Shown in pieces: positions 1 through 8,570 of a stretch of 64,000 nucleotides of DNA. The position numbers and the translations under genes are program-made. This stretch comes from Motilibacter aurantiacus (lineage in GTDB: Bacteria; Actinomycetota; Actinomycetes; Motilibacterales; Motilibacteraceae): positions 267,506 to 331,505 of the forward strand of contig NZ_JAANNO010000002.1 of assembly GCF_011250645.1 (NCBI RefSeq), read 5' to 3'. Every line of letters starts with the position of its first letter. Position 1 is the first letter of the stretch. The notes under the pieces are model-generated. The model was given only the letters and a program-made list of their open reading frames with translations, ran no database searches and was not told where the DNA came from.

Positions 1-542
1 CTGTAGGGCTGCTCGCTGTACGGCTGCTCGGCGTACGCCTCCTGCGCGGCCGGGTGCCCGCTGCCGGCGCCCCCGCGCTCGGCGATGTCGGCCAGCTCGG
101 AGCGACCCCGCAGCTTGTCCCGGCCGCGGGTGACGGCGGCCAGCGTCTTGGTCAGGGCCACCTCGAAGTTGGCCAGCTTGGCGTCGACGTAGTCGTCGGT
201 CTCGCGGCGCATCCGCTCGGCCAGCTCCTCGGCCTCGGCGACGATCTCGCGCGCCCGCCGCTGGGCCTCGGCCACGACCTCCTGCTGGCCGACGAGGCGC
301 TCGCGCTCGGCGTACGCCTCCTCGAGCACCTGCGCGGCCTGGCGCCGCCCGTCGTCGACGACGGCCTCGCGGTCCTCGAGCACGGCCTCGGCGTGGTGGA
401 GCTCCTCCGGAAGCAGCTCGCGGACCTCGTCGAGCAGGGCGAGGACCTCGCCGCGGTTGACGATGCAGGACGCCGACATCGGCATCGAGCGCGCCTCGGA
501 CACGAGGCCGGTGAGCTCGTCGAGCTTGCTCGTGACGTCCAC
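1..542 (-). CDS. Coiled-coil cell-division-type (DivIVA-like) protein, C-terminus beyond window
   Basis: About 180 residues are visible and the 3' end runs off the left edge. The protein is almost entirely charged alpha-helix: from about residue 25 to 130 it is rich in Glu, Arg, Ala and Gln with heptad-like spacing (for example QVLEEAYAERERLVGQQEVV), so a long coiled coil is likely. No catalytic motif is seen. The start is GTG at 540-542, preceded by a purine-rich AAAGGGAG ribosome site. It lies just downstream of coaD and is co-directional with it. In Streptomyces a gene annotated as cell division initiation or DivIVA-like sits in this place, which is the basis of the call; function beyond 'coiled-coil' is inference. 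Confidence 0.6.
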   Translation of the reverse strand, partial: MDVTSKLDELTGLVSEARSMPMSASCIVNRGEVLALLDEVRELLPEELHHAEAVLEDREAVVDDGRRQAAQVLEEAYAERERLVGQQEVVAEAQRRAREIVAEAEELAERMRRETDDYVDAKLANFEVALTKTLAAVTRGRDKLRGRSELADIAERGGAGSGHPAAQEAYAEQPYSEQPY

Positions 543-597
543 GGGCTCTCCCTTTCTGCGTGCGCCGGGGGTCGGGACGACTCCCGCCGGTGCCGGC

Positions 598-1101
598 TCA
601 GGACCGCCGGCCGCCGGACTGCAGGCGGGCGCGGAGCCGCTGCAGGACGAGGTCGGGGACGAGCCCGGTCACGTCACCACCGTAGGTGGCGACCTCCTTG
701 ACCAGGCTGGAGGACAGGTAGGAGTACTCGGGGTTGGTCGCGACGAAGACGGTCTCGAGCCCGGACAGCCGGTGGTTCATCTGCGCCATCTGCAGCTCGT
801 AGTCGAAGTCGCTGACGGCGCGCAGCCCCTTGACCACGACCGGGATGTCCCGCTCGCGGCAGAAGTCGACGAGCAGGCCGTGGAAGGACGTCACCTGCAC
901 GTTGCCGAGCCGGCCGACGACCTGGCGGAGCATCTCGATGCGCTCGTCGAGCTCGAACAGCCCCTTCTTGCTCGCGTTGACGAGGACGCCCACGGTGACC
1001 TCGTCGTAGAGGCGCGACGCCCGTTCGATCACGTCGAGGTGCCCGTTGGTCACGGGGTCGAACGACCCGGGGCACACGCATCGCCGCACGGACTGGCTCA
1101 C
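598..1101 (-). CDS. coaD: Phosphopantetheine adenylyltransferase
   Basis: CoaD transfers AMP from ATP to 4'-phosphopantetheine, giving dephospho-CoA, the penultimate step of CoA synthesis. The 167-residue product has the nucleotidyltransferase signature near its N-terminus (GSFDPVTNGHLD, with the T/H-x-G-H active-site pattern), the KGLRAVSDFDYELQMAQMN segment typical of CoaD, and the C-terminal S-S-S-L-V-K-E motif. Length is normal for the family (about 160). The frame stays open further upstream, but GTG at 1099-1101 is chosen: it has a strong GGAAGGAG site and overlaps the GNAT stop as GTGA, implying translational coupling. It is part of a leftward operon after recG, rsmD and the GNAT. Confidence 0.95.
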   Translation of the reverse strand: MSQSVRRCVCPGSFDPVTNGHLDVIERASRLYDEVTVGVLVNASKKGLFELDERIEMLRQVVGRLGNVQVTSFHGLLVDFCRERDIPVVVKGLRAVSDFDYELQMAQMNHRLSGLETVFVATNPEYSYLSSSLVKEVATYGGDVTGLVPDLVLQRLRARLQSGGRRS

Positions 1102-1709
1102 GGCTCCTTCCCGCCTCTGGTGGGGCCCACCTGGGACTGCGCGGGCGTGGCCGGCGCAGCCCCTGGCCCCACTCGGCTCGGGGCGGCCGCATCGTCGCAC
1201 AGCCCTGGGCCGAGCGCCTTCACGAGGTGCGTGAACACGACGCCGTCGAGGGCGGCCGGCTCCGTGCCCGCCGGCGCGTCGACGTAGCCGTGGCGCCGGT
1301 AGAGCCGCAGGTTCGCGGCGCTGCGCGCGCCGGTGAACAGCCGGATCTCGCGCACGCCGTCCGGCGCGACGCTCTCCGCGGCCGACAGCAGCGCTCCGCC
1401 GAGCCCCCTGCCCTGCAGGTCGGGGGCGACGACCAGCCGGCCCAGGTGGGCCACCGTGTCGTCCGCCTCGTCGAGGCGCAGCCGGGCGGCGGCCAGCAGG
1501 CGGCCCCCGGGGCCGCGCAGCCCGAACACCACGACCGCCGGGCCCTCGATCGCCGCGACGACGGCCGCCAGCGGCTCGGTCAGCGGGTTGATGTGCGGGT
1601 TGGAGTACGCCTGCGCCTCGGTGACGAAAGCGGCCCGCTGCAGTGTCAGCAGCTCACCGGCGTCCTCGGCGGCGAGCAGGACGAGAACCGCGCTTCCTGG
1701 AAGTGTCAT
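1098..1709 (-). CDS. GNAT-family N-acetyltransferase
   Basis: A 203-residue protein with the GNAT acetyl-CoA pocket: the Q/R-x-x-G-x-G/A signature appears as QGRGLGGALL at about residue 100, preceded by the beta4 strand HLGRLVVAP and followed by the late ARSAANLRLYRRHGY segment. The substrate cannot be read from sequence. Its ATG (1707-1709) overlaps the rsmD stop as ATGA and its stop overlaps the coaD GTG, so it is translated within the recG-rsmD-coaD chain. The last 30 or so residues are a low-complexity Pro/Ala/Gly tail outside the domain. Confidence 0.85.
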   Translation of the reverse strand: MTLPGSAVLVLLAAEDAGELLTLQRAAFVTEAQAYSNPHINPLTEPLAAVVAAIEGPAVVVFGLRGPGGRLLAAARLRLDEADDTVAHLGRLVVAPDLQGRGLGGALLSAAESVAPDGVREIRLFTGARSAANLRLYRRHGYVDAPAGTEPAALDGVVFTHLVKALGPGLCDDAAAPSRVGPGAAPATPAQSQVGPTRGGKEP

Positions 1710-2278
1710 TCGGCGAACTCGGCGTACCAGATCGTGCCTTCGCCGTAGCGGCGCTCCCGGCGCGGAAGGAACCCCGGCGGCCACGTGAACGGGCCTCCGC
1801 GCGTCTCCCGCTCCACGGCGGCCACCGCCCCGTCGGCGAGCCAGCCGTTGCGGGCGAGCAGCTCCAGCACCTCCGCCACGGCGGCATCGGCGACGGCGTA
1901 GGGCGGGTCGAGGAAGACCACGTCGTACGGCCCGCGCGCCGGGGGCGCGGGCGGGAGCGCGACGAGCCGCTCGACCGGGGCGCCGACCACCTGCGCGCCG
2001 GGCAGCCCGAGGGCCGCGACGTTGGAGCGGACGACCCGCTGGGCGCGCTCGGCCTTCTCGACGAGCAGGACGTGGGCGGCGCCACGGCTCAGCGCCTCGA
2101 GCCCGACGGCGCCGGACCCGGCGTACAGGTCGGCGACGTGCGCGCCGTCCAGGCCGCCGGTCAGCGCGGTCAGGGTGGAGAAGAGCCCCTCGCGCGCCCG
2201 GTCCGAGGTGGGCCGGGTGCCCGCCGGCGGGACCGCGAGCCGGCGCCCGCCCGCGGTACCGCCGACGACGCGCGTCAC
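1706..2278 (-). CDS. rsmD: 16S rRNA (guanine(966)-N(2))-methyltransferase
   Basis: RsmD methylates N2 of G966 in helix 31 of 16S rRNA using S-adenosylmethionine. The 190-residue product starts with the RNA-side segment [14 protein letters not shown], then has SDRAREGLFSTL, the SAM-binding motif DLYAGSGAVGLEALSRGA at about residue 50, and the catalytic DPPY motif at about residue 125. Length is normal. The ATG overlaps the recG stop by 4 bases (ATGA), and the gene is co-directional with recG and coaD, the usual actinobacterial arrangement. Confidence 0.95.
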   Translation of the reverse strand: MTRVVGGTAGGRRLAVPPAGTRPTSDRAREGLFSTLTALTGGLDGAHVADLYAGSGAVGLEALSRGAAHVLLVEKAERAQRVVRSNVAALGLPGAQVVGAPVERLVALPPAPPARGPYDVVFLDPPYAVADAAVAEVLELLARNGWLADGAVAAVERETRGGPFTWPPGFLPRRERRYGEGTIWYAEFAE

Positions 2279-4491
2279 GCCTTCTCCAGATAGTCGGCGC
2301 GCTCGGCGTCGAGCAGCTCGCGGACCGCGGACCGGAGCGCGGGGTGGGCGGCGAGCTCGGGGTCTGCCTCGACGACGGCCACCGCCTGCTCGCGGGCGGC
2401 CCGGATGACCTCCTCGTCGCGGACGACGGAGAGCGCGCGCAGGCTCGAGCGCTTGCCCGACTGGGTGGCGCCCAGCACGTCGCCCTCCCGGCGCTGCTCC
2501 AGGTCGATCCGCGACAGCTCGAAGCCGTCGAGCGTCGAGGCGACCGCGTCGAGCCGCTCCCGCGCCGGCGTGCCCGCCTCCGCGTCGGTGACGAGCAGGC
2601 AGATGCCGGGCGCCGACCCGCGGCCCACCCGGCCGCGCAGCTGGTGCAGCTGGGAGACGCCGAAGCGGTCGGCGTCCATCACGACCATGGCGGTCGAGTT
2701 CGGGACGTCGACGCCCACCTCCACGACCGTCGTCGCGACGAGCACGTCCACCTCACCGGCCGCGAAGCGGCGCATCACGTCGTCCTTGGCCTCCGGCGGC
2801 AGCTTGCCGTGCAGGACGTCGAGCCGGAGCCCGGACAGCGGCCCCTCGGCGAGCATCGGCGCGACGTCGAGCACGGCGAGCGGCGGCCGGCGCCCGGTGT
2901 CGTCCGGCTCGTCGCCGGTCGGCTCCTCCTCGTCCTTCTCCGCGCTCGAGCCGGCGCCGGCGCCGGCGGCGGCCTCCCCGATGCGCGGGCACACGACGTA
3001 GGCCTGGTGGCCGGCCGCGGCCTCCTCGCGCACCCGCGCCCACGCCCGCTCGAGGAAGTGCGGCTTCTCCCCGACCGGCACGACGTGGCTGGAGATCGGG
3101 GAGCGCCCGCGTGGCAGCTCGCGCAGGGTCGAGACCTCGAGGTCGCCGAAGACGGTCATGGCCACGGTCCGCGGGATGGGCGTCGCGGTCATGACGAGCA
3201 CGTGCGGCGGGTGCTCCGCCTTGCCGCGCAGGGCGTCGCGCTGCTCGACGCCGAACCGGTGCTGCTCGTCCACCACGACCAGGCCGAGGTCGAAGAAGGA
3301 GACGTTCTCCTGCAGCAGCGCGTGCGTGCCGACGACGATGCCGGCCGCGCCGCTGGCGACGTCCAGCAGCGCCTGGCGGCGCGCGGCCGTCGGCTGCGAG
3401 CCGGTGAGCAGCGCGACCCGGGTGCCGCGGTCGGCCCCGCCGAGCAGCCCGCCCTCGGCGAGCGGCCCGAGCATCGCCCGGATCGAGCGCGCGTGCTGCT
3501 GGGCGAGCACCTCGGTGGGCGCGAGCAGCGCGGCCTGGCCGCCGGAGTCGACCACGGTGAGCATGGCCCGCAGCGCGACGATCGTCTTGCCCGAGCCGAC
3601 CTCACCCTGCAGCAGCCGGTTCATCGGGTACGCCCGGGCGAGGTCGGCGCGCAGCTCCTCGCCGACCGCCTGCTGCCCCTCCGTGAGCGTGAACGGCAGC
3701 GCCGCGTCGAACGCGGCCAGCACCCCGTCGGGGGAGCCGGCCCGCGCGACGGCGGGCAGGGCGCGTACGGCCGCCCGGCGCTGGGCGAGCGCGACCTGCA
3801 GCACGAACGCCTCGTCCCAGCGCAGCCGCTGCAGCGCCCGCGTCACGTCGCCGCGGGTCTGCGGCCGGTGCACCAGCCGGAACGCCTCGCCGAGCGGGAC
3901 CAGCCCCTCCCCCACGAGCACGGCCTCCGGCAGGGGGTCCGGCGGGTCGCGCAACGAGTCGAGCGCCACCCGGACGCACTGGGCGATCTTCCAGCTGGGC
4001 AGCTGCGCGGTCGCCGGGTAGACCGGGATGAGCGCCTCCGCGAAGGCCGCGATGTCGTCGGCCCCCGCCTCCAGGTCGGCGTTGCCGTCCAGCAGCACGT
4101 AGTCCGGGTGCGCGAGCTGGCGCTGGCCGCGGAAGTCGCCGACCTTTCCGGAGAAGAGCCCGGTGCGGCCCTCCCGCAGCTCCTTCTCCCGCCAGTGCTG
4201 ATTGAAGAACGTGAGCTTGAGCCGCCCGACGCCGTCGGTCACCACGACCTCGAGCAGCGACCCGCGGCGGCCGCCGCGGGAGAACTGGCGGGAGGAGACG
4301 CGCTCGACCCGCGCCATCACGGTCACGTGCTCGTCGGGCTCGAGCCCGCGCAGGTCGGTCAGCTGGCCGCGCTCGGCGTAGCGGCGCGGGTAGTGCCGGA
4401 GCAGCTCCCCGACGGTGCGCAGCCCCAGCCCCTTCTCCAGCACGGCCGCGGTCCGGTCCCCGACCAGGGACTTCAGCGGGTCGTCGAGCAC
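2275..4491 (-). CDS. recG: ATP-dependent DNA helicase RecG
   Basis: RecG is a double-strand translocase that remodels stalled forks and branch-migrates Holliday junctions. The 738-residue product has an N-terminal wedge/OB region, then the SF2 motor: Walker [13 protein letters not shown] box [13 protein letters not shown], motif [12 protein letters not shown], and motif [15 protein letters not shown] Glu/Asp-rich low-complexity insert ([15 protein letters not shown]) lies between the two motor lobes; its effect is unknown. The start is GTG at 4489-4491, with a GGAG site 7 bases before it and 4 bases after the stop of the DAK gene. An in-frame start further upstream would overlap that gene and lacks conserved sequence. 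Confidence 0.95.
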   Translation of the reverse strand: MLDDPLKSLVGDRTAAVLEKGLGLRTVGELLRHYPRRYAERGQLTDLRGLEPDEHVTVMARVERVSSRQFSRGGRRGSLLEVVVTDGVGRLKLTFFNQHWREKELREGRTGLFSGKVGDFRGQRQLAHPDYVLLDGNADLEAGADDIAAFAEALIPVYPATAQLPSWKIAQCVRVALDSLRDPPDPLPEAVLVGEGLVPLGEAFRLVHRPQTRGDVTRALQRLRWDEAFVLQVALAQRRAAVRALPAVARAGSPDGVLAAFDAALPFTLTEGQQAVGEELRADLARAYPMNRLLQGEVGSGKTIVALRAMLTVVDSGGQAALLAPTEVLAQQHARSIRAMLGPLAEGGLLGGADRGTRVALLTGSQPTAARRQALLDVASGAAGIVVGTHALLQENVSFFDLGLVVVDEQHRFGVEQRDALRGKAEHPPHVLVMTATPIPRTVAMTVFGDLEVSTLRELPRGRSPISSHVVPVGEKPHFLERAWARVREEAAAGHQAYVVCPRIGEAAAGAGAGSSAEKDEEEPTGDEPDDTGRRPPLAVLDVAPMLAEGPLSGLRLDVLHGKLPPEAKDDVMRRFAAGEVDVLVATTVVEVGVDVPNSTAMVVMDADRFGVSQLHQLRGRVGRGSAPGICLLVTDAEAGTPARERLDAVASTLDGFELSRIDLEQRREGDVLGATQSGKRSSLRALSVVRDEEVIRAAREQAVAVVEADPELAAHPALRSAVRELLDAERADYLEKA

Positions 4492-4495
4492 TTCC

Positions 4496-6145
4496 TCACT
4501 CCACCCCGACGAGCAACGGCGTCCCGGGCAGGCCACCGGCCAGCACGACCACGTCCACGTCGGGCCGGGTCGCGGCAAGGTGGCCCTCGACGTGCCGCGC
4601 CAGCCCGGCGTCGCCGCCCTCGCCGTGCAGCAGGGTCACGGCCTCGCCCCCGCCCGCCAGCAGCCGGTCGACGACCTCGCACGCGACAGGGGCCAGGTCC
4701 GCGCCCACCACGGCGATGTCGGACTCCACGACGCCCAGCACGTCGCCCGGCCGGCAGGGGCCGGCGCTCGTGAGCCCCTCGGCCGCCGCGAGGGCGACCG
4801 CCCCGTGGCGCATGTGCCCGGCCGCGGCGGTCATGGAGACGACGTCGTCCTCGAAGCGGCGCGCGGCGTCGTGCACCGCCACGGCCGCGATGGCCTGCAC
4901 CGGCGAGCGCACGGGGACGACCGCGACGCGGAGCCCGGCCTTGCGCGCCTGCCGCGCCGCGGCCTCGGCCACGGCCAGCCCCTCCTCGCCCCCGGGGAGC
5001 AGGACGGCCTCCCGGCAGCCGGAGCCGCGGACCGCCTCCAGCAGCCGCTCCGTGCCGGGCCGCGCCCCCGGCGCCAGGCGTACGACGGTCGCGCCCTCAC
5101 CGGCCAGCAACGCCGCCAGCTCGTCCCCCTCGACGACGGCCACGACCGCCCGGTCCCGCGCTCCCGCGTCCTCGTGGGCAGCGGTGGCGGCGAAGGCGGT
5201 GACCCGGATCCGGTGCGGGCGGCCGGCGACGATGCCCGCCTCGACCGCCGCGCCCGCGTCGTCGGTGTGCACGTGCACGCTCCACAGCCCCTCGCCGCCC
5301 ACGACGACGAGCGACTCCCCCGCCGCGTCGAGCCGCTCGCGCAGCGCCGGGACCGCCGCGTCGTCGGCGTCGAGCAGGTACATGACCTCGTACGCCGGGG
5401 CGCCGTCCTCCGTCGCCTGTGCCGCCGCTCCGGCCACGGGCGGGACCGCCGGCCCCCTGGTCGTGAGCGCGAAGGGCGGGAGCGGGGTGCCCGTGACGGT
5501 GGCGGCCAGCGCGTCGAGCAGCAGGCAGACACCGGCGCCCCCCGCGTCGACGACGCCGGCCCGGCGCAACGCCTCCAGCTGGTCGCGGGTCCGGTCCAGC
5601 GCCTCGCGCGCCGCCGTGGCCGCCGCCCGGGCGACGGCCCCGAGGTCACGGTCGCGCGCGGCCCGTGCCGCGTCCGCCGCCGCCCGCGCGACGGTCAGCA
5701 TCGTCCCCTCGACCGGGTGGGCGACCGCGGCGTACGAGAGGTCCGTCGCCTTGCAGAGCGCCTCGGTCAGCAGGTCGGCGTCGGCGGCCCGGGTCTCCAG
5801 CGCCGCCTCGACGGCGAGCGTGCCGGCCACGCCGCGCAGCAGCTGGCTGAGGATGATCCCCGAGTTGCCCCGCGCCCCGACGAGCGCGCCACGGGCGAGG
5901 GCGCGCACGGTCTGGGCGAGCTTCGCGTCCGGGGGCAGGGCCGCCACGGCGTCGTGAGCGGCCTCCATGGTCAGGTAGAGGTTCGTGCCGGTGTCCCCGT
6001 CGGGAACCGGGTAGACGTTGAGCGCGTCGATCTCCTCGCGGGCGGCCCCGAGGGCGTCCAGGCTGAGGCGGCACCAGCGGCGCAGGGCGGAGGCGTCGAA
6101 GCCGGCGAGCGCCGGCTCGACCTGCGCGCTGTCTGCCTCGGCCAC
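4496..6145 (-). CDS. DAK/DhaL-domain kinase-like protein (FakA/YloV family)
   Basis: A 549-residue protein of the YloV/FakA family. The N-terminal DhaL domain carries the ADP-Mg loop [14 protein letters not shown] (about residue 40) and the [16 protein letters not shown] loop (about residue 100). The C-terminal half is a DegV-like/middle region rich in Ala and Val. In Firmicutes FakA phosphorylates fatty acids bound to FakB; that activity is not shown for actinobacterial members, and no degV/fakB gene is beside this one. The start is GTG at 6143-6145, with a GGAGGAGG site. It heads the leftward operon with recG 4 bases downstream. Confidence 0.85.
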   Translation of the reverse strand: MAEADSAQVEPALAGFDASALRRWCRLSLDALGAAREEIDALNVYPVPDGDTGTNLYLTMEAAHDAVAALPPDAKLAQTVRALARGALVGARGNSGIILSQLLRGVAGTLAVEAALETRAADADLLTEALCKATDLSYAAVAHPVEGTMLTVARAAADAARAARDRDLGAVARAAATAAREALDRTRDQLEALRRAGVVDAGGAGVCLLLDALAATVTGTPLPPFALTTRGPAVPPVAGAAAQATEDGAPAYEVMYLLDADDAAVPALRERLDAAGESLVVVGGEGLWSVHVHTDDAGAAVEAGIVAGRPHRIRVTAFAATAAHEDAGARDRAVVAVVEGDELAALLAGEGATVVRLAPGARPGTERLLEAVRGSGCREAVLLPGGEEGLAVAEAAARQARKAGLRVAVVPVRSPVQAIAAVAVHDAARRFEDDVVSMTAAAGHMRHGAVALAAAEGLTSAGPCRPGDVLGVVESDIAVVGADLAPVACEVVDRLLAGGGEAVTLLHGEGGDAGLARHVEGHLAATRPDVDVVVLAGGLPGTPLLVGVE

Positions 6146-6331
6146 CCGACCTCCTCCGGACCACTGGCGCCGTGTCGCGACGACGGCTGCCTCCCTGCCG
6201 CCGCAGGGTATCCGCCGCCGCCCGGCCGCACGGTTTCCCGACTTGCTGGCGCGTCCGCTACTCTGTGCAGGTTGCCCGGCGTCGTCCGGGACACCAATGA
6301 CCCCACTGAGCGACCTGACGGAGTGTTTCCC

Positions 6332-6517
6332 GTGGCAGCGAACTGCGACGTCTGCGGCAAGGGCCCGGGCTTCGGCAACAACATCTCTCACTCGCACCGC
6401 CGGACGCGCCGCCGCTGGAACCCGAACATCCAGACCGTGCGCGCGCTGGTGGGCAAGACGCCGAAGCGCCTCAACGTCTGCACCTCGTGCATCAAGGCGG
6501 GCAAGGTCGTCCGCTAG
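6332..6517 (+). CDS. rpmB: 50S ribosomal protein L28 (zinc-type)
   Basis: A 61-residue bL28 with the family signature [20 protein letters not shown] and [17 protein letters not shown]. It keeps both Cys pairs (CDVC near the N-terminus, CTSC near the C-terminus), so this is the zinc-binding C+ form; many actinobacteria also have a C- paralogue used when zinc is scarce. The start is GTG at 6332 with a GGAG site 8 bases upstream. It is a single-gene transcript: divergent from the DAK gene and closed by a hairpin right after its stop. Confidence 0.95.
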   Translation: MAANCDVCGKGPGFGNNISHSHRRTRRRWNPNIQTVRALVGKTPKRLNVCTSCIKAGKVVR

Positions 6518-6533
6518 TACGGCGAGCTCTGAC

Positions 6534-6565
6534 AAGGGCCGGTCCCCCTCGGGGGGCCGGCCCTT
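6534..6565 (+). terminator. Intrinsic terminator of rpmB
   Basis: Hairpin with arms AAGGGCCGG-TCCCCC and GGGGG-CCGGCCCTT around a TCG loop, beginning 16 bases after the rpmB stop. There is no long T run, as is common in GC-rich actinobacteria. Confidence 0.75.
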
Positions 6566-6743
6566 CTCGCGTCTCCGGGAGGGGCCGAGGATCGGCACGG
6601 ACCCCCGCGACCGCGTGCAGCGGGCGATCGGCGTGCAGCATGCGGCAGCCCGGTGTCGTGGGGGCGACAGCAGACGCCGCGCGCCTCGCGCGACAGCCGG
6701 GAGCACCGGGCGGCACTGCCGTCCAACCGCCGCGCGAAGACCC

Positions 6744-7697
6744 TCAGCCGGCGTAGTGGTCCCACCCGAGCGTGCCCGGCAGCTCCCGCCCGTGCAGCAC
6801 GACCCCCGGCGAGCGGCCGGACGCGTCGAGCACCCGCCCGACCACCCGGGCCCCCTCCGGCAATCGTGCGCCGGCCGGTGCCGCGCCGGCCAGCGAGTGC
6901 TCCTCACCGCCGCCCAGCACCCACTCCCAGGGGTCGCCCCCGAGCGCCGACGCGCAGGACGCCAGGACCGCGACGTCGCCCTCCAGCGCCGCCGCGTCCA
7001 GCGCGAGCACGACCCCGCTCGCCTGCGCGACGTGGCCCAGGTCCTGCAGCAGGCCGTCGCTGACGTCGACGAGCGCCGTCGCCCCCGCGTCGGCGAGCGC
7101 CGGGCCGGCGGGGTACGGCGGGACCGGCACCCGGTGGACGGCGGCCAGCTCGGCGAAGCGCTCGAGCAGCGCTCGGTCGGCGGCCAGGTGCAGGGCCAGC
7201 CCGGCGGCCGAGCGCCCGAGCGACCCGCAGACGACGACGTCGTCGCCCGGACGCGCCCCGGAGCGCAGGACCGGTGCGCGGCCCTGCAGGTCCCCGAGCG
7301 CGGTCACGCTGACCACGACCTCCTCGGCCCGCACGACGTCGCCGCCCACGACGTACGCCCCCGCGACCGCGCACTCGGCGGCGAGCCCGTCCGAGAGGCC
7401 GGTGGCCCAGTCGGCCGGGAGCGCCGGCGGCGCGGCCAGCCCGACGACGATCGAGGTCGGCCGTGCGCCCATGGCCGCGACGTCGGCGAGGCTCTGCGCC
7501 GCCGCCTTGCGCCCGACCTCGGTGGCGGAGGACCAGTCGCGCCGGAAGTGGACGCCCTCGACGAGGACGTCGGTCGTGACGACGACCCGCCCGTCGGGGG
7601 CGGTGACGACGGCGCAGTCGTCCCCCGGGCCGACGAGGACCTCCGGGCCCGCCGCGAACCGGCGGGTGATCTGCCGGATCAGCCCGAACTCGCCCAA
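6744..7697 (-). CDS. thiL: Thiamine-monophosphate kinase
   Basis: ThiL phosphorylates thiamine monophosphate to the active cofactor TPP. The product (about 317 residues) has the family pattern in order: GEFGLIRQITRR, VGPGDDCAVV (Mg/ATP Asp pair), TTDVLVEGVHFRRDW, QSLADVAAMGA, VGGDVVRAEEVVV, VDVSDGLLQDLGHVA and the C-terminal GGGEEHSLAG. The start is uncertain: TTG at 7695-7697 begins just before the conserved LGEFGLI, while the next upstream in-frame start (GTG at 7811) would lie inside the divergent gene. It is not linked to the thiMED-tenA operon 22 kb away. Confidence 0.9.
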   Translation of the reverse strand: MGEFGLIRQITRRFAAGPEVLVGPGDDCAVVTAPDGRVVVTTDVLVEGVHFRRDWSSATEVGRKAAAQSLADVAAMGARPTSIVVGLAAPPALPADWATGLSDGLAAECAVAGAYVVGGDVVRAEEVVVSVTALGDLQGRAPVLRSGARPGDDVVVCGSLGRSAAGLALHLAADRALLERFAELAAVHRVPVPPYPAGPALADAGATALVDVSDGLLQDLGHVAQASGVVLALDAAALEGDVAVLASCASALGGDPWEWVLGGGEEHSLAGAAPAGARLPEGARVVGRVLDASGRSPGVVLHGRELPGTLGWDHYAG

Positions 7698-7802
7698 CCC
7701 GCCGACCGACGCGCCCGCTTGGGGCGCCGGGACCCCTTCGGTACCCTCGCCGTCAACTCGCCCTTGCCCGGTCAGCTCGGCTCCGTCCTCTCGGGAGGCC
7801 CC

Positions 7803-8036
7803 GTGGTCCACGCCTACATCCTTGTGCAGACCGAGGTGGGGCGGTCGGCGGCGGTCGCCAAGGAGATCCGCGAGGTCCCCGGCGTGGTCAGCGCCGAGGA
7901 TGTCATCGGCCCCTACGACGTCATCGTCCGGGCTCAGGCCGCCGACGTCGACGAGCTGGGCAAGCTCGTCGTCGCCCGGGTCCAGGGCGTCGAGGGCATC
8001 ACGCGGACCCTGACCTGCTCGGTGGTCAACCTCTGA
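7803..8036 (+). CDS. Stand-alone Lrp/AsnC ligand-binding (RAM) domain protein
   Basis: A 77-residue protein that is only the effector-binding/oligomerisation half of an Lrp/AsnC regulator (HAYILVQTEVG ... VSAEDVIGPYDVIVRA ... VQGVEGITRTLTCSVV). There is no helix-turn-helix, so it cannot bind DNA in the usual way; it could sense a small molecule or modulate full-length Lrp proteins by mixed oligomers. The GTG start at 7803 has a GGGAGG site. It is divergent from thiL and followed immediately by the DUF3515 gene. Confidence 0.85.
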   Translation: MVHAYILVQTEVGRSAAVAKEIREVPGVVSAEDVIGPYDVIVRAQAADVDELGKLVVARVQGVEGITRTLTCSVVNL

Positions 8037-8566
8037 GCGCCCCCGCCGACACCCCTCCGCCGGCGGCACCGCCGGCCCCGGAGGTACGCCGCCCCGCCCT
8101 CCTGCGGGCCGGGGCGGTCGTCGCGGCCACCGGCGCGGCGGTGCTGGCCGTCGCCGGCGTGACCACGGTGGCCCGCTCGCACCTCGGGCCGGCGCTGACG
8201 CCACCGCCGGTGTCGGCCGGGGAGCGCTCCACCTGCGAGATCGTCACCCGGCTGCTGCCACCCGAGCTCGGCGGCCTCGAGCGCCGCACGACCCGGCCGA
8301 CCAGCACGCTCACCGCGGCCTGGGGTGAGCCGGCGGTGACGCTGCGGTGCGGCGTGCGCGAGCCCGGGCCGACGGAGGACGACTGCTACGGCATCGACGG
8401 GGTCGACTGGGTCAGCGTGCCGGTGGACGACGGCGCGATCTTCGTCACCTACGGGCGCCGGCCCGCGGTCGAGGTCAAGCTGCCGGCGAACTACGACAGC
8501 CAGCCGTTGGCCGAGCTGTCCGACGCGCTCGAGCACCTGCCGCGCACGACCACCGGCTGCAGCTGA
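8033..8566 (+). CDS. DUF3515 family membrane-anchored protein
   Basis: The core matches the actinobacterial DUF3515 pattern: a Cys then LLPPELGGLERR, TSTLTAAWGEPAVTLRCGV, GIDGVDWV and RRPAVEVKLP. It has one N-terminal hydrophobic segment (LLRAGAVVAATGAAVLAVAG), then an exported domain. Start problem: upstream of GTG 8141 the frame stays open and encodes the membrane segment, yet contains no ATG, GTG or TTG. A CTG at 8033 overlaps the stop of the preceding gene as CTGA, mimicking the ATGA/GTGA overlaps used elsewhere here, so I place the start there; the conservative alternative is GTG 8141, which would cut the membrane segment in half. Function is unknown. Confidence 0.7.
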   Translation: MSAPADTPPPAAPPAPEVRRPALLRAGAVVAATGAAVLAVAGVTTVARSHLGPALTPPPVSAGERSTCEIVTRLLPPELGGLERRTTRPTSTLTAAWGEPAVTLRCGVREPGPTEDDCYGIDGVDWVSVPVDDGAIFVTYGRRPAVEVKLPANYDSQPLAELSDALEHLPRTTTGCS

Positions 8567-8570
8567 GCCC

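Noticed and set aside
2344-4773. 809-codon open frame on the plus strand
   Set aside because: Antisense shadow of recG: no ribosome site, arginine/leucine/valine-rich composition typical of GC-rich mirror frames, no conserved motif.
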